A stretch of DNA of 64,000 nt from DASYXW01 sp035934405 (GCA_035934405.1 DASYXW010000003.1:41338-105337); one strand, 5' to 3'. Numbered from the stretch's first letter, positions 46,194 through 55,650 are shown. Numbers and translations are program-made. Notes: a model not told the origin generated them from the sequence alone.

Positions 46194-46802
46194 ATGATTA
46201 CGCACCGAATCGGACAAGGCGGCATCTTTTTGTGGAAGAAAATCGTCGACTTCTTTGCCGCGGTCGGGATCAATCCCAACGTCCTGACCGTCGTCGGGTT
46301 TTTGATCAATCTCTTTGCCGCTTACCTGTTCGCCTACGGGTACTTTCGCTGGGCCGGCGCCACCGTGATCCTGGCTGCGATTTTCGATTTGACCGACGGT
46401 CCCGTGGCGCGCCTCACCAAGCGGGTGACGCCTTTCGGCGGTTTCTTTGATTCGGTCATCGATCGTTATTCCGACCTCCTTCTGCTCGTCGGCCTGCTGG
46501 TGTTCTACGGACGCATCAATCGCTTCTGGTACGTCGCGCTGGTCGCCATTGCCATGATCGGCGCGGTCATGACCAGCTATACGCGGGCGCGCGCCGAAAA
46601 CTTGATCGCCTCGTGCAAGGTGGGGTTTCTCGAACGGCCGGAGCGCATCGTGTTGATCATCATCGGCGCTCTCACCGATCGCATGGCGCCGGTCTTGTGG
46701 GTCATCGTCGTGCTCTCGAACCTCACCGTGCTGCATCGCATTATCCACACTTACCAGGAGACGCGCCGTCTGGCACTCAGCAGAACCCAGGTCTCCGGTT
46801 GA
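46194..46802 (+). CDS. CDP-alcohol phosphatidyltransferase family protein
   Basis: 202 aa from ATG 46194. The catalytic signature is DGPVARLTKRVTPFGGFFDSVIDRYSD (D-G-x2-A-R-x8-G-x3-D-x3-D; I quote only its first and last residues here as DGPVAR and DRYSD) near residues 65-91. Five or six membrane helices. It joins a CDP-diacylglycerol or related donor to an alcohol such as inositol or glycerol phosphate. First gene of the lipid operon, 9 bp before the fatty-acyl reductase. The neighbouring ArsA gene is divergent. Confidence 0.92.
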   Translation: MITHRIGQGGIFLWKKIVDFFAAVGINPNVLTVVGFLINLFAAYLFAYGYFRWAGATVILAAIFDLTDGPVARLTKRVTPFGGFFDSVIDRYSDLLLLVGLLVFYGRINRFWYVALVAIAMIGAVMTSYTRARAENLIASCKVGFLERPERIVLIIIGALTDRMAPVLWVIVVLSNLTVLHRIIHTYQETRRLALSRTQVSG

Positions 46803-46811
46803 GAGCACTCA

Positions 46812-48434
46812 TTGACCAACGTTGGTGAAACATTCCGCCAGCACGAGGTTCTTCTGACCGGGGCGAATGGGTTCCTCGGTAAAGTCGTCCTGGGCTTGAT
46901 CCTCGACCGCTTTCCGGAGTTCAAGCACCTGCACCTCCTGATACGCCCCGGCCGGAACTCATCCGCCGAGGAACGTTTCGAGGGCGAAGTCCTCGGATCG
47001 CCGGCCCTGGCCGGCATCGTTGAAGCTGCGGCCCGCCGGCACGGCGAATCGTTCCTGCGCCGCAAGATCACGGTGTGGTCAGGCGACCTCGCCCGGCCGG
47101 ACTGCGGCCTTGAGCCGGAGAAAATGGCGGCGCTGGCTGGACGAATCGGGGCCATCATCAACTGTGCCGGTCGCGTGGATTTTTTCCCGCCCCTGGACGA
47201 TTCCTTCAGCGCCAACGTGGACGGCGTCGAGCACCTGATCGCCCTCGCTCGGTGCGCGTCTGCCAAGCTCCTGCACGTCTCGACCTGCTACGTGTGCGGC
47301 GCCGCGGACGGCCTGGTGGAAGAGACGGAGCCGATTCCCGGCTTCTATCCCCGTCGTCAGGGGCGCGACGACCCGAGCTTCCGCCACACCGAGGAGTTGC
47401 ACCACGCTCGCGATCTCATTCGCCAGATCTACGAGTCGGCCGGCGCGAATGGCAAGCCGGCGAAGGTGAATCCCGCCACGCGCTCGAAGGCCGTGGCGCA
47501 GCGTCTCATCGCGCTCGGCAAGCAGCGCGCCGAACACTGGGGCTGGGTGAACACTTACACTTACTCGAAGAGCCTGGGTGAGCAACTCATCGCGGCTGAG
47601 GTGGGCCTCGATTACGCCATCGTGCGTCCGGCCATCGTCGAAAGCGCTCTGCGGTTTCCTTTCCCGGGGTGGATCGAAGGCGGCCGTACCGCCGCGCCGC
47701 TGGTTTTGATGGCGCTCGGTGGCATGAAGCACTGGCCGGTGCGGAAAGACGCGCCGCTCGAAGTGGTGCCCGTCGATCTCGTGGCTTCGGCCATCCTGGC
47801 GGTCGCCGCTCTGCTGCTCGATGGCCACGAAGGTGGCCGCCAGCACCCACGCATCTACCAGCTCGGCACCGCGGACGTGAATCCCATCCACATTGAACCG
47901 CTGGTGGCGCTGCTCGACGCCGAAGCGCAGCGGCTGGGACGCGGCAGGCGGGACCGGAGCGCCGTGCCCGGTTTCGTTCATCGCCTGGCGCAGAATCCCT
48001 CGCCGCGACCGCGACCGCCGGTCAAGTTCGTTTCCGCCGAGCGCGCGCGGACCGAGCGCCTGCGCGTGCAGAAGCGCATCGACCGGATGCAGGCGCTGAT
48101 TGCTGGTATGAGGAAAGTGCTGGAGAACGCCAAGCTGCCCGGAGACCGCGCGCTCGCCGGCTGGACGGCCGCCCTCAGAACGCTCGGATTGCAGGCGGCG
48201 TTTCGCGAGCAGACGATCGACCAGTATCTACCCTTCGTCTTGCACAACCGCTACATCTTTGAGTCAGAGAACATTCGCCGCGCTTATGCCCTGATTCGTG
48301 AAGCGGACCGCAAGCTGTTGCCCTGGGACCCCGAGCGCATTGACTGGGAGCGCTACTGGCTCGAAAACCAGGTTCAGGGTATCGAACGATGGGTGCAGCC
48401 CCAGGCGGTCCGCGACTGGTCATTTCGAATCTGA
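46812..48434 (+). CDS. Fatty acyl-CoA/ACP reductase (FAR-type SDR with C-terminal domain)
   Basis: 540 aa, TTG start. Rossmann motif TGANGFLG (16-23); catalytic Tyr249 and Lys253 in YTYSK. The fold is the extended SDR/'male sterility' NAD-binding domain, then a C-terminal helical domain with FVLHNRYIFES, found in FAR-type enzymes and in the N-terminal part of myxobacterial ElbD. Reduces activated fatty acids, probably to fatty alcohols. Stop overlaps the start of the next gene (TGATG), so reductase and ligase are translationally coupled. Confidence 0.88.
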   Translation: MTNVGETFRQHEVLLTGANGFLGKVVLGLILDRFPEFKHLHLLIRPGRNSSAEERFEGEVLGSPALAGIVEAAARRHGESFLRRKITVWSGDLARPDCGLEPEKMAALAGRIGAIINCAGRVDFFPPLDDSFSANVDGVEHLIALARCASAKLLHVSTCYVCGAADGLVEETEPIPGFYPRRQGRDDPSFRHTEELHHARDLIRQIYESAGANGKPAKVNPATRSKAVAQRLIALGKQRAEHWGWVNTYTYSKSLGEQLIAAEVGLDYAIVRPAIVESALRFPFPGWIEGGRTAAPLVLMALGGMKHWPVRKDAPLEVVPVDLVASAILAVAALLLDGHEGGRQHPRIYQLGTADVNPIHIEPLVALLDAEAQRLGRGRRDRSAVPGFVHRLAQNPSPRPRPPVKFVSAERARTERLRVQKRIDRMQALIAGMRKVLENAKLPGDRALAGWTAALRTLGLQAAFREQTIDQYLPFVLHNRYIFESENIRRAYALIREADRKLLPWDPERIDWERYWLENQVQGIERWVQPQAVRDWSFRI

Positions 48435-51301
48435 TGGCCGCAACTTCACCACAGGTCGATATCACCGCGGTTGAGGCGCGGCTCCTGGACATCGTCCGCG
48501 AGCTGCTCCGCGAACTCGGCTCGCACGAGACGGCGCGCCACGTCTCGCTCGATTCCTCTTTCGAGCGCGATCTGGGCCTCGGCAGCCTGGAGCGCGTCGA
48601 GCTCCTGGTGCGCTGCGAAACCCGGTTCAACTGCCGCCTGCCGGACGAGGTGGCGCAGCAGGCGGAGACGCCGGCAGAGTGGGTTCGCGTGTTGCTCGCA
48701 GGCGGCGAGACCGCTGCCGCCGAGTCTCACCCGCCATCCGTCGAACGCGCCCATCCGGCGGTGGAGCGTCGCAGCTATCGTTCCCGATTCCAGATTCAGC
48801 AACCCTCGCGCGAAGCGCCCAACGCCCCAGCCGATGCCACCAACTGGATCGAGGTCTTGCGGCGCCACGCCGAGGTTGAGCCGGACCGCGTTCACATCCA
48901 CCTGCTGGAGGAAGACTCCGGCGAGGACATTCGTTACGGCCAGTTGCTTGAAAGGGCGTCGGAAGTGGCCGCGGGCCTGGTGGCAAAAGGACTGCGGCCG
49001 AACGACACGGTGGCCATCATGCTGCCCACCTGCGCCGATTTTTTCTATGCTTTCTTCGGCGTGATGCTGGCGGGCGGCATTGCCGTTCCCATCTATCCTC
49101 CCGCCCGGCCCGACAAAATCGAAGAGTACGTCCGCCGCCAGGTGCTGATCCTGCGGAACGCCGAGGTTCGATTCCTCATCAGCTTTGACAAGGTGAGAAC
49201 GGTCTCTCAGATCCTGCGCGTCAGCATTCCGAGCCTCATCGAGACGTCCTCGGTCGGGAGCCTGCGCCAGGCGCGGGCGCGCGTCGCGGTGGAACCCTCC
49301 TCGACCGCCTTCATCCAGTACACCTCGGGCTCGACCGGCGACCCCAAGGGCGTGGTGCTGAGCCAGGCGAACGTTCTCGCCAACGCGCGTGGCATCGGCT
49401 GGGCGGTGAAGTTCCGGCCCACCGACGTGGTGGTGAGCTGGCTGCCGCTTTACCATGACATGGGCCTGATCGGCTCGTGGCTCTTCAGCGTCTATTTCGG
49501 CGCGCCCATCACCATTCTTTCGCCGCTCGCTTTCCTCAGCCGCCCCGAGCGCTGGCTCTGGGCGCTGCACGATTCCCGCGGCACGCTGTGTCCGGCGCCG
49601 AACTTCGCTTACGAGCTCTGCGCGCGCAAGATTCCCGAGCGCGCCATCGAGGGGCTTGATTTGAGCGCCTGGCGGGTGGCCATCAACGCCGGCGAGGCGG
49701 TGCTACCGGAAACGCTGGCGCGATTTGAAGCGCGTTTCGCGCCGCACGGCTTCCGCGCCCAGAGCTTTGTGCCGTGCTACGGGCTGGCCGAGTCCTCGGT
49801 GGCGCTCACCTTTCCTCCTCTCGACCGCCGCCCCGTGATCGATTGCATCTGCCGCGATGAGTTTGAAATGGAAGGCAAGGCTCAGCCCACAACCCCTGCC
49901 GATTCCGCGGCGCTGCGATTCGTCGCTAACGGCGCGCCGCTGCCTGACCATGAGATCAAGCTCGTGAACACCGAGGGCCAGAAGGTCGCCGAGCGGGTTC
50001 AAGGCCGTATTTTGTTTCGGGGCTTGTCACGCACCGCCGGCTACTTTCACAATCCCGCAGCGACCGCGGCGGCCATCGACCGGGACGGCTGGATGGATTC
50101 TGGCGACCTCGGCTACTGGTCGAACGGTGAGCTCTTTGTCACCGGGCGCTCGAAGGACATGATCATCAAGGCTGGCCACAACATCCTGCCCCAGGAAATT
50201 GAAGCTGCGGCGGGCGACGTGCCGGGCGTGCGCAAGGGTTGCGTGGCAGCCTTCGGCATGCGCGATGCAGCGAGCGGCACCGAGCGGCTCGTCGTCGTCG
50301 CCGAGACTCGCGCCACCGGCCGTGAGGAGCGCGGACGGGTTGAAATCGAAGTCATGCGGCGGGTGAATGCCGCTGTGGGGACGCCACCGGACAAGGTGGT
50401 CCTCGTCCCGCCGCAAACCATCCCCAAAACGTCGAGCGGCAAGATTCGCCGCAACCAGACGCGACTGCTTTTGGAGAGCGGAAAGCTTGCGGCCGGAAAC
50501 CAACCGCCCTGGGTGCAGGTCATGCGTCTCTGGGCCGGCAATCTCGGCTCATGGCTCGGGCTCGAAGCCGACCGCGTTGGGACGTGGTCCAGTGGAGCCT
50601 ATGCCTCCGCCTTGCTGGCGTCTGTGACCCGTGCTACCCGCCTGCTCGTGAGTCTGGCGCCCGGACCGGATGCGGCGGCGGCCGTCGTCCGCGTGTCGGC
50701 GCGAGCCCTCCTCTTTCTGAGCGGTCAGCGAGTCACGGTCGGCTCCTATCGAGCGCACATTGAAGCGCACGTCACTTACGGTGGCTCGCCCCCCCCAGGA
50801 GCCGTGTTCTACGCCAACCGCGCCGGCGCTCTCGATCCTCTCATCCTCGCGGCGATGATCCGCCGGCCGTTCTTCTTTGCCGAGGCTTCCGCGCTCGCCG
50901 GAATGCCGCCGCAAGCAGCAGCGATGCTGCGGCCGCTCCTGCCGCCGCCGGTCGAAGGGATATCCACTCCTCCCGGAGGGACCGGGCGGCAGCGGATTCT
51001 GCGGGCGCTCGAACAAGGCCACTCCATCGTGGTCCTAGCCGACAGCCCGGCGAGCGTCCCCCCTCGCCTCAGCCGCTTTCGCCTCGACGGCATTCATGCC
51101 GCCGTCTCGGCCGGCAGCGACTTGTACCCCATCGCCATCCGCGGCACGTCGCGCGTCCTCCGGCCCAATAGTCCGGCGGCGACGCGCGCCGAGGCCAGGA
51201 TCCTAATCGGCAACCCTGTCCAGCCGGCGAGTGACGACCAGCGGGAACTGGTCGAACTGCGGGAAGCGGTGCGGGACGCCATCGCGGAGATGTGCCGGTA
51301 G
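48434..51301 (+). CDS. ACP - fatty acyl-AMP ligase - acyltransferase-like fusion
   Basis: 955 aa from ATG 48434. N-terminal acyl carrier domain (about 10-85) with phosphopantetheine Ser51 in DLGLGSLERVEL. Middle domain (about 135-720): a fatty acyl-AMP ligase (FAAL) with YTSGSTGDPKG (296-306), GYFHNP and GRSKDM and the Lys of GKIRRN. C-terminal PlsC-like domain (about 770-955). The usual NHxSxxD catalytic motif reads NRAGALD, with His replaced by Arg, and the FPEG motif is missing, so the transferase part is likely inactive or altered. The order matches three of the four parts of ElbD; the reductase part is the gene before. Confidence 0.88.
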   Translation: MAATSPQVDITAVEARLLDIVRELLRELGSHETARHVSLDSSFERDLGLGSLERVELLVRCETRFNCRLPDEVAQQAETPAEWVRVLLAGGETAAAESHPPSVERAHPAVERRSYRSRFQIQQPSREAPNAPADATNWIEVLRRHAEVEPDRVHIHLLEEDSGEDIRYGQLLERASEVAAGLVAKGLRPNDTVAIMLPTCADFFYAFFGVMLAGGIAVPIYPPARPDKIEEYVRRQVLILRNAEVRFLISFDKVRTVSQILRVSIPSLIETSSVGSLRQARARVAVEPSSTAFIQYTSGSTGDPKGVVLSQANVLANARGIGWAVKFRPTDVVVSWLPLYHDMGLIGSWLFSVYFGAPITILSPLAFLSRPERWLWALHDSRGTLCPAPNFAYELCARKIPERAIEGLDLSAWRVAINAGEAVLPETLARFEARFAPHGFRAQSFVPCYGLAESSVALTFPPLDRRPVIDCICRDEFEMEGKAQPTTPADSAALRFVANGAPLPDHEIKLVNTEGQKVAERVQGRILFRGLSRTAGYFHNPAATAAAIDRDGWMDSGDLGYWSNGELFVTGRSKDMIIKAGHNILPQEIEAAAGDVPGVRKGCVAAFGMRDAASGTERLVVVAETRATGREERGRVEIEVMRRVNAAVGTPPDKVVLVPPQTIPKTSSGKIRRNQTRLLLESGKLAAGNQPPWVQVMRLWAGNLGSWLGLEADRVGTWSSGAYASALLASVTRATRLLVSLAPGPDAAAAVVRVSARALLFLSGQRVTVGSYRAHIEAHVTYGGSPPPGAVFYANRAGALDPLILAAMIRRPFFFAEASALAGMPPQAAAMLRPLLPPPVEGISTPPGGTGRQRILRALEQGHSIVVLADSPASVPPRLSRFRLDGIHAAVSAGSDLYPIAIRGTSRVLRPNSPAATRAEARILIGNPVQPASDDQRELVELREAVRDAIAEMCR

Positions 51302-51408
51302 TTCGAGGGAGTAGCGAATAGGGAGTGAGAAGTAGGGAGTGCGGAGCGGGCTAGCTATCTCGCTTCTGTCTTCTCCCGACCCCTGACCCCTGAACCCTGT
51401 CCCCTGTT
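51302..51408. repeat. Short direct repeats of GACCCCTGA / GGGAGT types between genes
   Basis: The gap between the ligase gene and plsY holds AGGGAGTGAGAAGTAGGGAG (plus strand, about 51319-51338) and CCCGACCCCTGACCCCTG followed by AACCCTGTCCCCTG (51377-51408). Roughly self-complementary halves. One of several such gaps in the window. Confidence 0.6.
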
Positions 51409-52014
51409 ATGCTGCCTGTCTTAATTCGACTTGTCGTTTGCTTCGCCATCGGATCGATTCCGTTCGCCGTCCTGGCCATGGCCGGCTCGGGAATCGACAT
51501 CCGCACGGTCGGCTCCGGCAATCCGGGGTTCAACAACGTGCTGCGTGTGAGCAAGTGGCGCGCCGTCGTCGCGCTCGTCGGCGATATGGGGAAAGGGTAT
51601 CTCGCGGTCTGGCTGGCGCTGCGACTCTGGCCCGTCCCGTCCGCCCCCCACCCGCTCGACGCGATGTCGCTCGGCTGGCTCTACGGTTTCGCCGCCGTCT
51701 GCGGGCATTGCTATTCGCCGTTCCTCAAGTTCAACGGCGGGAAGGGTGTCGCCACCTCCGCCGGCGTGATGCTGGTCCTCTACCCGCCCTGGGCCGTGGC
51801 TGGACTGGTCTACTTCGCCGTCTTCCGGGTCGTGGCGGGGAAGCTGAAATGGCGCGAAGCGGGAGCCGTGGCGTCGCTCACAACGTGGCTGGTGTTTGTG
51901 ATCCTCATGCTCGTGTTCGTAGGCTCGCGAGATACCCTTTACGCCGCGTTGATAACCCTGTTCCTCATCTGGCGGCACAAGAAGAATCTCCAGAGCCTGC
52001 TGGCAGCAGGGTGA
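51409..52014 (+). CDS. plsY: Glycerol-3-phosphate acyltransferase PlsY
   Basis: 201 aa, about five membrane helices. PlsY motifs: SIPFAVLAMAG near residue 18, VGSGNPGFNNVLRVSKWRA (GSGN-x-GxxN), DMGKGYLAVWLA, and GHCYSPFLKFNGGKGVATSAGV (GHx-SPFL-F-GGKG). Transfers acyl from acyl-phosphate to glycerol 3-phosphate to make lysophosphatidate. Last gene of the lipid group, 108 bp after the ligase. plsX is not in the window. Confidence 0.93.
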   Translation: MLPVLIRLVVCFAIGSIPFAVLAMAGSGIDIRTVGSGNPGFNNVLRVSKWRAVVALVGDMGKGYLAVWLALRLWPVPSAPHPLDAMSLGWLYGFAAVCGHCYSPFLKFNGGKGVATSAGVMLVLYPPWAVAGLVYFAVFRVVAGKLKWREAGAVASLTTWLVFVILMLVFVGSRDTLYAALITLFLIWRHKKNLQSLLAAG

Positions 52015-52073
52015 GTCCGGCGCGGTCGGACCACCGGCAGCTTGTCGTTCGTCAGCATCGTATCATTTACTAC

Positions 52074-52103
52074 TTGACAACTGGATAGAATGCGAGATAG
52101 AAT
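52074..52103 (+). promoter_or_regulatory. Near-consensus sigma-70 promoter in the plsY-GH84 gap
   Basis: TTGACA (52074-52079), 18-bp spacer, TAGAAT (52098-52103). The -10 region is duplicated (ATAGAATG occurs twice, 12 bp apart). Predicted start about 52110, more than 450 nt before the GH84 ATG, so it should make either a very long leader or a separate small RNA. Confidence 0.7.
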
Positions 52104-52570
52104 GTTGATGGAGTGCGGAAGCAAGTTCTTCTCCTTTGGAATCAAGTTGTTCCGGACGACCTTGGGACAAAAGGGCACGGTAATTTTGAGCATTGCGCTA
52201 GAATGTATTGAAAACAAAGTGGTTTATTGTGGATTTCACGCTTTTGAGCACCAGCGGCTACTGGTGCTCGCCGTTAGGCCGGGGCGGTGCCCGGGATGAA
52301 AGCGGAACAAGGGGAGGAGTGACGGTTAAACCGGGAATGTTACTGAAAGTAGGTAAGTTGAATCCGAACGCAGCAGGCCCGATTTGCCGCCGGTTGGAGC
52401 GAGTCGGTTTGAGCTCCGCCGGCCTTCGCACCAGCGCGATCATTACAAAGACTTAGTAGCAGCGCCGGAGCTAACGCGATAGTCAGATAACTTGACCATC
52501 AATACCGGAATGTGTTGTTGAATCATAAAGATGCGAGAAGCTGAAAAGCTCATCACGAAGGACCTAAGCG
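52104..52570 (+). ncRNA. Candidate structured leader or small RNA upstream of GH84
   Basis: Follows a strong promoter. Contains a perfect hairpin, GAGCACCAG (52246-52254) and CTGGTGCTC (52261-52269) with a 6-nt loop, then a GC-rich stretch with CCGGGGCGGTGCCCGG. No convincing ORF: the 82-aa frame at 52208-52456 has no RBS or family. Lower GC than the neighbouring genes. I could not match it to a named riboswitch or 6S RNA. Treat as a region to be tested, not a defined RNA. Confidence 0.35.
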
Positions 52571-55009
52571 ATGTTGAAAACAAGAGGATGGCACCAGTTC
52601 CTTTGTGCTCTCTTGCTCGTCCCCAGTCTCGCCCGCCGGGCTCCCGGCGCTGACAAAATCTGGGCGGTCGTGGCGCGCGGCCCGACCGACTCGAGGCTCC
52701 AGAGCCAATTAAGCGAGTTGGCAGCCGAAGATCATGTCCATCTCTCCAACGTTCGCAGCCTGCGGGAGGCCTCGCGCCAGCGGCCGGCGCTGATTCTGGA
52801 ACTGGCGACGGCTAGGAATCCTGCGGCGTTCGGCCGGGCCCTGGAGAAGGGGGTCAGGCGCCACCAACGGTCCCCCCGCTTGGCGCCGGACGTGGTTCGC
52901 GACGGATATATTCTGCAGCTCGAGTACCGCCATTCCTCCGTCCCCTACCGGATTCGGGTGGCCGCATCCGCGCCCGAAGGCTTCCACAACGCTCTGCTGC
53001 GTGTGCCGGACGTGCTGCGCCTCGCGCCGCGGGATCTCGCCGCCGGAATGTTGCCGGCTCCGCAGAGCGTGCAAGTGAAATCGGGCGGCGCTCGGGCGAC
53101 GGTTATTGATTACCCGTCGTTTCCCCAGCGCGGCATCGTGGAGGGTTTTTACGGCACGCCCTGGAGCCATCAGGATCGCCTGGACATCCTCCAGTTTGCG
53201 GGCGCGCACCGGATGGACGCCTATTACTACGCGCCCAAGGACGATCCCTACCACCGCAAACTCTGGCGCGACCCCTACCCGCCCGAGCAGATGAAGAATC
53301 TCGCCGAGCTCGTCGCGGCGGCGCGGCAGAACTTCGTGGACTTCTGCTTTGCCATCAGTCCCGGCCTTTCCATCGCCTATTCGAGCGACGAGGATTTCGC
53401 GAAGCTCACGGCCAAGCTCGATAGCGTCCGGGAATTGGGTGTCGGCTGCCTGGCGCTTTTCCTCGACGATGTGCCCGAAGAATTGCAGAATCCCGCCGAC
53501 AAGGCTCGCTTCAAGGACCTCGGCCAGGCGCACGTCTATCTCATCAACAAGCTCTATCACTACCTCGAATCGCACACACCGCCTCACACGCCCGCGATTC
53601 GCTTCACCGTCACCCCGACCACTTACACCAACGCCTGGGGCAGCCGAGAGTACATCAAGGAATTGGGCCGGGGAGTGGACCCTCACGTGGACCTGGTTTG
53701 GACTGGCCGTGAGGTGGTCTCTCCGACGATCACCGTGGCTGACGCCCGCGAGTGGGGAAAGCTACTCCGCCGGCCTCCGCTTATCTGGGACAATTTTCCC
53801 GTAAACGACGGAATCCCCTGGCGGCTGAACCTCGGGCCGCTGGTGGGCCGCGACCCGGACCTCGGCATCGCCGTGCGCGGACTACTCTCGAACCCGATGA
53901 ACCAGGCCCACGCCTCGATGATTCCGCTTGAGACGATTGCCGATTATCTTTGGAACTCCGGCGCTTACAACCCCGACCGCGAGCATCAGCACGCCATCGT
54001 GGCCCAGTACGGCCCGGACGCCCCCACGCTCCTGGCGCCGTTCTTCGCGGCTTACAACGACTACTGGTGGCAGGACAACATTTTCAAGCCCCTGTACGTC
54101 GAGACGCGAAAGCCCATCGACCTGCCTCTCATCGACCGCACGGCGCTTGCGATGGAGTCTTCCGCTCAGGCCCTCACGGGCCCCACCTTCCAGAAGTTGC
54201 TCCCGGAGCTTTCTCCCATGGTGGGGGCGACGCGCGACCGGGCGGTAAAGGTTGCAGGCGATCCGGCGTTCCAAACGCTGGCGGATGGACGCCTCCAGTG
54301 GCGGGACGATGATGACCTATTGTACGCTACATATGTAGGCCAGCCGCCGGCGCTGGACGGCGACTTCGCTAAATGGCAGGGAGGTCCCTTGTATGTGCTC
54401 CGCAGCGCCGCGCAGATTACGGACGGGGCAGACTTGTGGAAGGGACCGGAGCAGTTTTCAGCGCGAGTGGCCCTGGCGTGGGACGAGCAGCACCTCTACC
54501 TCGGCGTCGATGTCACGGACCCTGCTCTTTACCAGCCGTTCCGCGGAGACGACATCGCGAAGGGTGATACGTTCAATCTGATATTGGACACCGCTTTCCG
54601 CCAGGACTTCCTGAATGCCAAAGCCGGTCCCGACGACCACCTGCTAACGTTCAGTCCTGGCAACTTCACCGGCGTCGCGCCGGACTTGCTGCCGCCGGGG
54701 CCGTCGGAACCCACCGGAGAGATCAGGACGGCCTGGAAGCGAACGGCTGCCGGATACTCCGGGGACATCGCGATTCCCGCTGCCTTCTTCGGCGGAAATC
54801 TTCACGCGGGTCTCGATCTCGGCCTCGTCATTGCGGCACAGAAGGTGCTGCCACCGGCGGCGGGCCAGCCCGCGAGCGTGACCGATGAAGAGAACCTCCA
54901 GCGCATCGTGTTCAGCTCCAAGTCCGACGCTTTGTTCCCGGTTCACTTTGGGAACCCGGCGACGTATCAGCGCGCCGTCTTGATCCAGCCCGGCGATAAT
55001 CGGCCATGA
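52571..55009 (+). CDS. Secreted GH84 beta-N-acetylglucosaminidase
   Basis: 812 aa. Signal peptide 1-26. A GH20b/GH84 N-terminal domain, then the catalytic barrel from about residue 180: GIVEGFYGTPWSHQDR (188 on), YYYAPKDDPYHRKLWRDPYP, and the catalytic Asp pair in LFLDDVPEE (about 296-304). A helical bundle follows, then a C-terminal carbohydrate-binding domain of CBM9 type (about 600-790, PALDGDFAKW, FNLILDTAF). GH84 removes GlcNAc by substrate-assisted catalysis, here probably from muropeptides or chitin-like material outside the cytoplasm. The PLD gene starts 10 bp after its stop. Confidence 0.93.
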   Translation: MLKTRGWHQFLCALLLVPSLARRAPGADKIWAVVARGPTDSRLQSQLSELAAEDHVHLSNVRSLREASRQRPALILELATARNPAAFGRALEKGVRRHQRSPRLAPDVVRDGYILQLEYRHSSVPYRIRVAASAPEGFHNALLRVPDVLRLAPRDLAAGMLPAPQSVQVKSGGARATVIDYPSFPQRGIVEGFYGTPWSHQDRLDILQFAGAHRMDAYYYAPKDDPYHRKLWRDPYPPEQMKNLAELVAAARQNFVDFCFAISPGLSIAYSSDEDFAKLTAKLDSVRELGVGCLALFLDDVPEELQNPADKARFKDLGQAHVYLINKLYHYLESHTPPHTPAIRFTVTPTTYTNAWGSREYIKELGRGVDPHVDLVWTGREVVSPTITVADAREWGKLLRRPPLIWDNFPVNDGIPWRLNLGPLVGRDPDLGIAVRGLLSNPMNQAHASMIPLETIADYLWNSGAYNPDREHQHAIVAQYGPDAPTLLAPFFAAYNDYWWQDNIFKPLYVETRKPIDLPLIDRTALAMESSAQALTGPTFQKLLPELSPMVGATRDRAVKVAGDPAFQTLADGRLQWRDDDDLLYATYVGQPPALDGDFAKWQGGPLYVLRSAAQITDGADLWKGPEQFSARVALAWDEQHLYLGVDVTDPALYQPFRGDDIAKGDTFNLILDTAFRQDFLNAKAGPDDHLLTFSPGNFTGVAPDLLPPGPSEPTGEIRTAWKRTAAGYSGDIAIPAAFFGGNLHAGLDLGLVIAAQKVLPPAAGQPASVTDEENLQRIVFSSKSDALFPVHFGNPATYQRAVLIQPGDNRP

Positions 55010-55019
55010 CGCAAAGGTT

Positions 55020-55604
55020 ATGACACAGAGCAATGCCCGGACAATGAGACGCACGGCGACGCTGGTTTTCGCCGGCCTGCTCGCGGGTTCGTGGCCTCGG
55101 GCAGCCTCCGTCCACGCCTCCGCGTCCGCGGCGCAGACCTCGAGGAGCGCTCGTATCGAAGGCCCTTTCTTCTCCGATGCGGGCGGCATCGCGACGCACG
55201 TCATCGAAGCTATCAACAGAACCCGTCATACCCTGGACATCGCCATGTACGATCTCACCGAGCCTGACATTACCCGCGCGCTCGTGGCCGCGCGCCGCCG
55301 CGGCGTGCGCATCCGCATCGTCGCGGACGTTGGGCAGGCCGGCGACCCCTATTCCAAGATCGCCGATCTCCGATCCCAGGGCATCGGCGTGCGTCTGAGT
55401 CAAGGGTTCAACGGAGAGCGGTCACTGATGCACGACAAGTTTGCGGTGTTCGACGGCGAGCTCGCCGTGACCGGCAGTTTCAACTGGACGACGAGCGGTG
55501 AGCGTTACAATTCCGAAAACGCCGTGTTCATCTCGGATTCCACGGTCGCGGCGCGCTTTGAAAAAGAGTTTGAAATCTTGTGGAGGCGGGCGCGGAGCCA
55601 ATGA
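55020..55604 (+). CDS. Secreted PLD-family (single HKD) phosphodiesterase
   Basis: 194 aa. Signal peptide about 1-35 (ending ASA). One HKD motif, HDKFAVFDGELAVTGSFNW (H-x-K-x4-D-x6-GSxN), with the MYDLTEPDITRALVAARRRGV segment of the Nuc/PLDc_2 group. A single HKD means a dimer is needed. Nuc-type enzymes are endonucleases; related proteins hydrolyse cardiolipin. Cotranscribed with the GH84 gene. Confidence 0.88.
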   Translation: MTQSNARTMRRTATLVFAGLLAGSWPRAASVHASASAAQTSRSARIEGPFFSDAGGIATHVIEAINRTRHTLDIAMYDLTEPDITRALVAARRRGVRIRIVADVGQAGDPYSKIADLRSQGIGVRLSQGFNGERSLMHDKFAVFDGELAVTGSFNWTTSGERYNSENAVFISDSTVAARFEKEFEILWRRARSQ

Positions 55605-55650
55605 ACGGGCAAGGCGCAGACGAACGGTTACTCCTTTCCTTGCGTCAGTC

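Noticed and set aside
52208..52456. 82-aa plus-strand reading frame upstream of GH84
   Set aside because: No RBS, no recognisable composition or domain, and it spans the perfect hairpin; better explained as non-coding.
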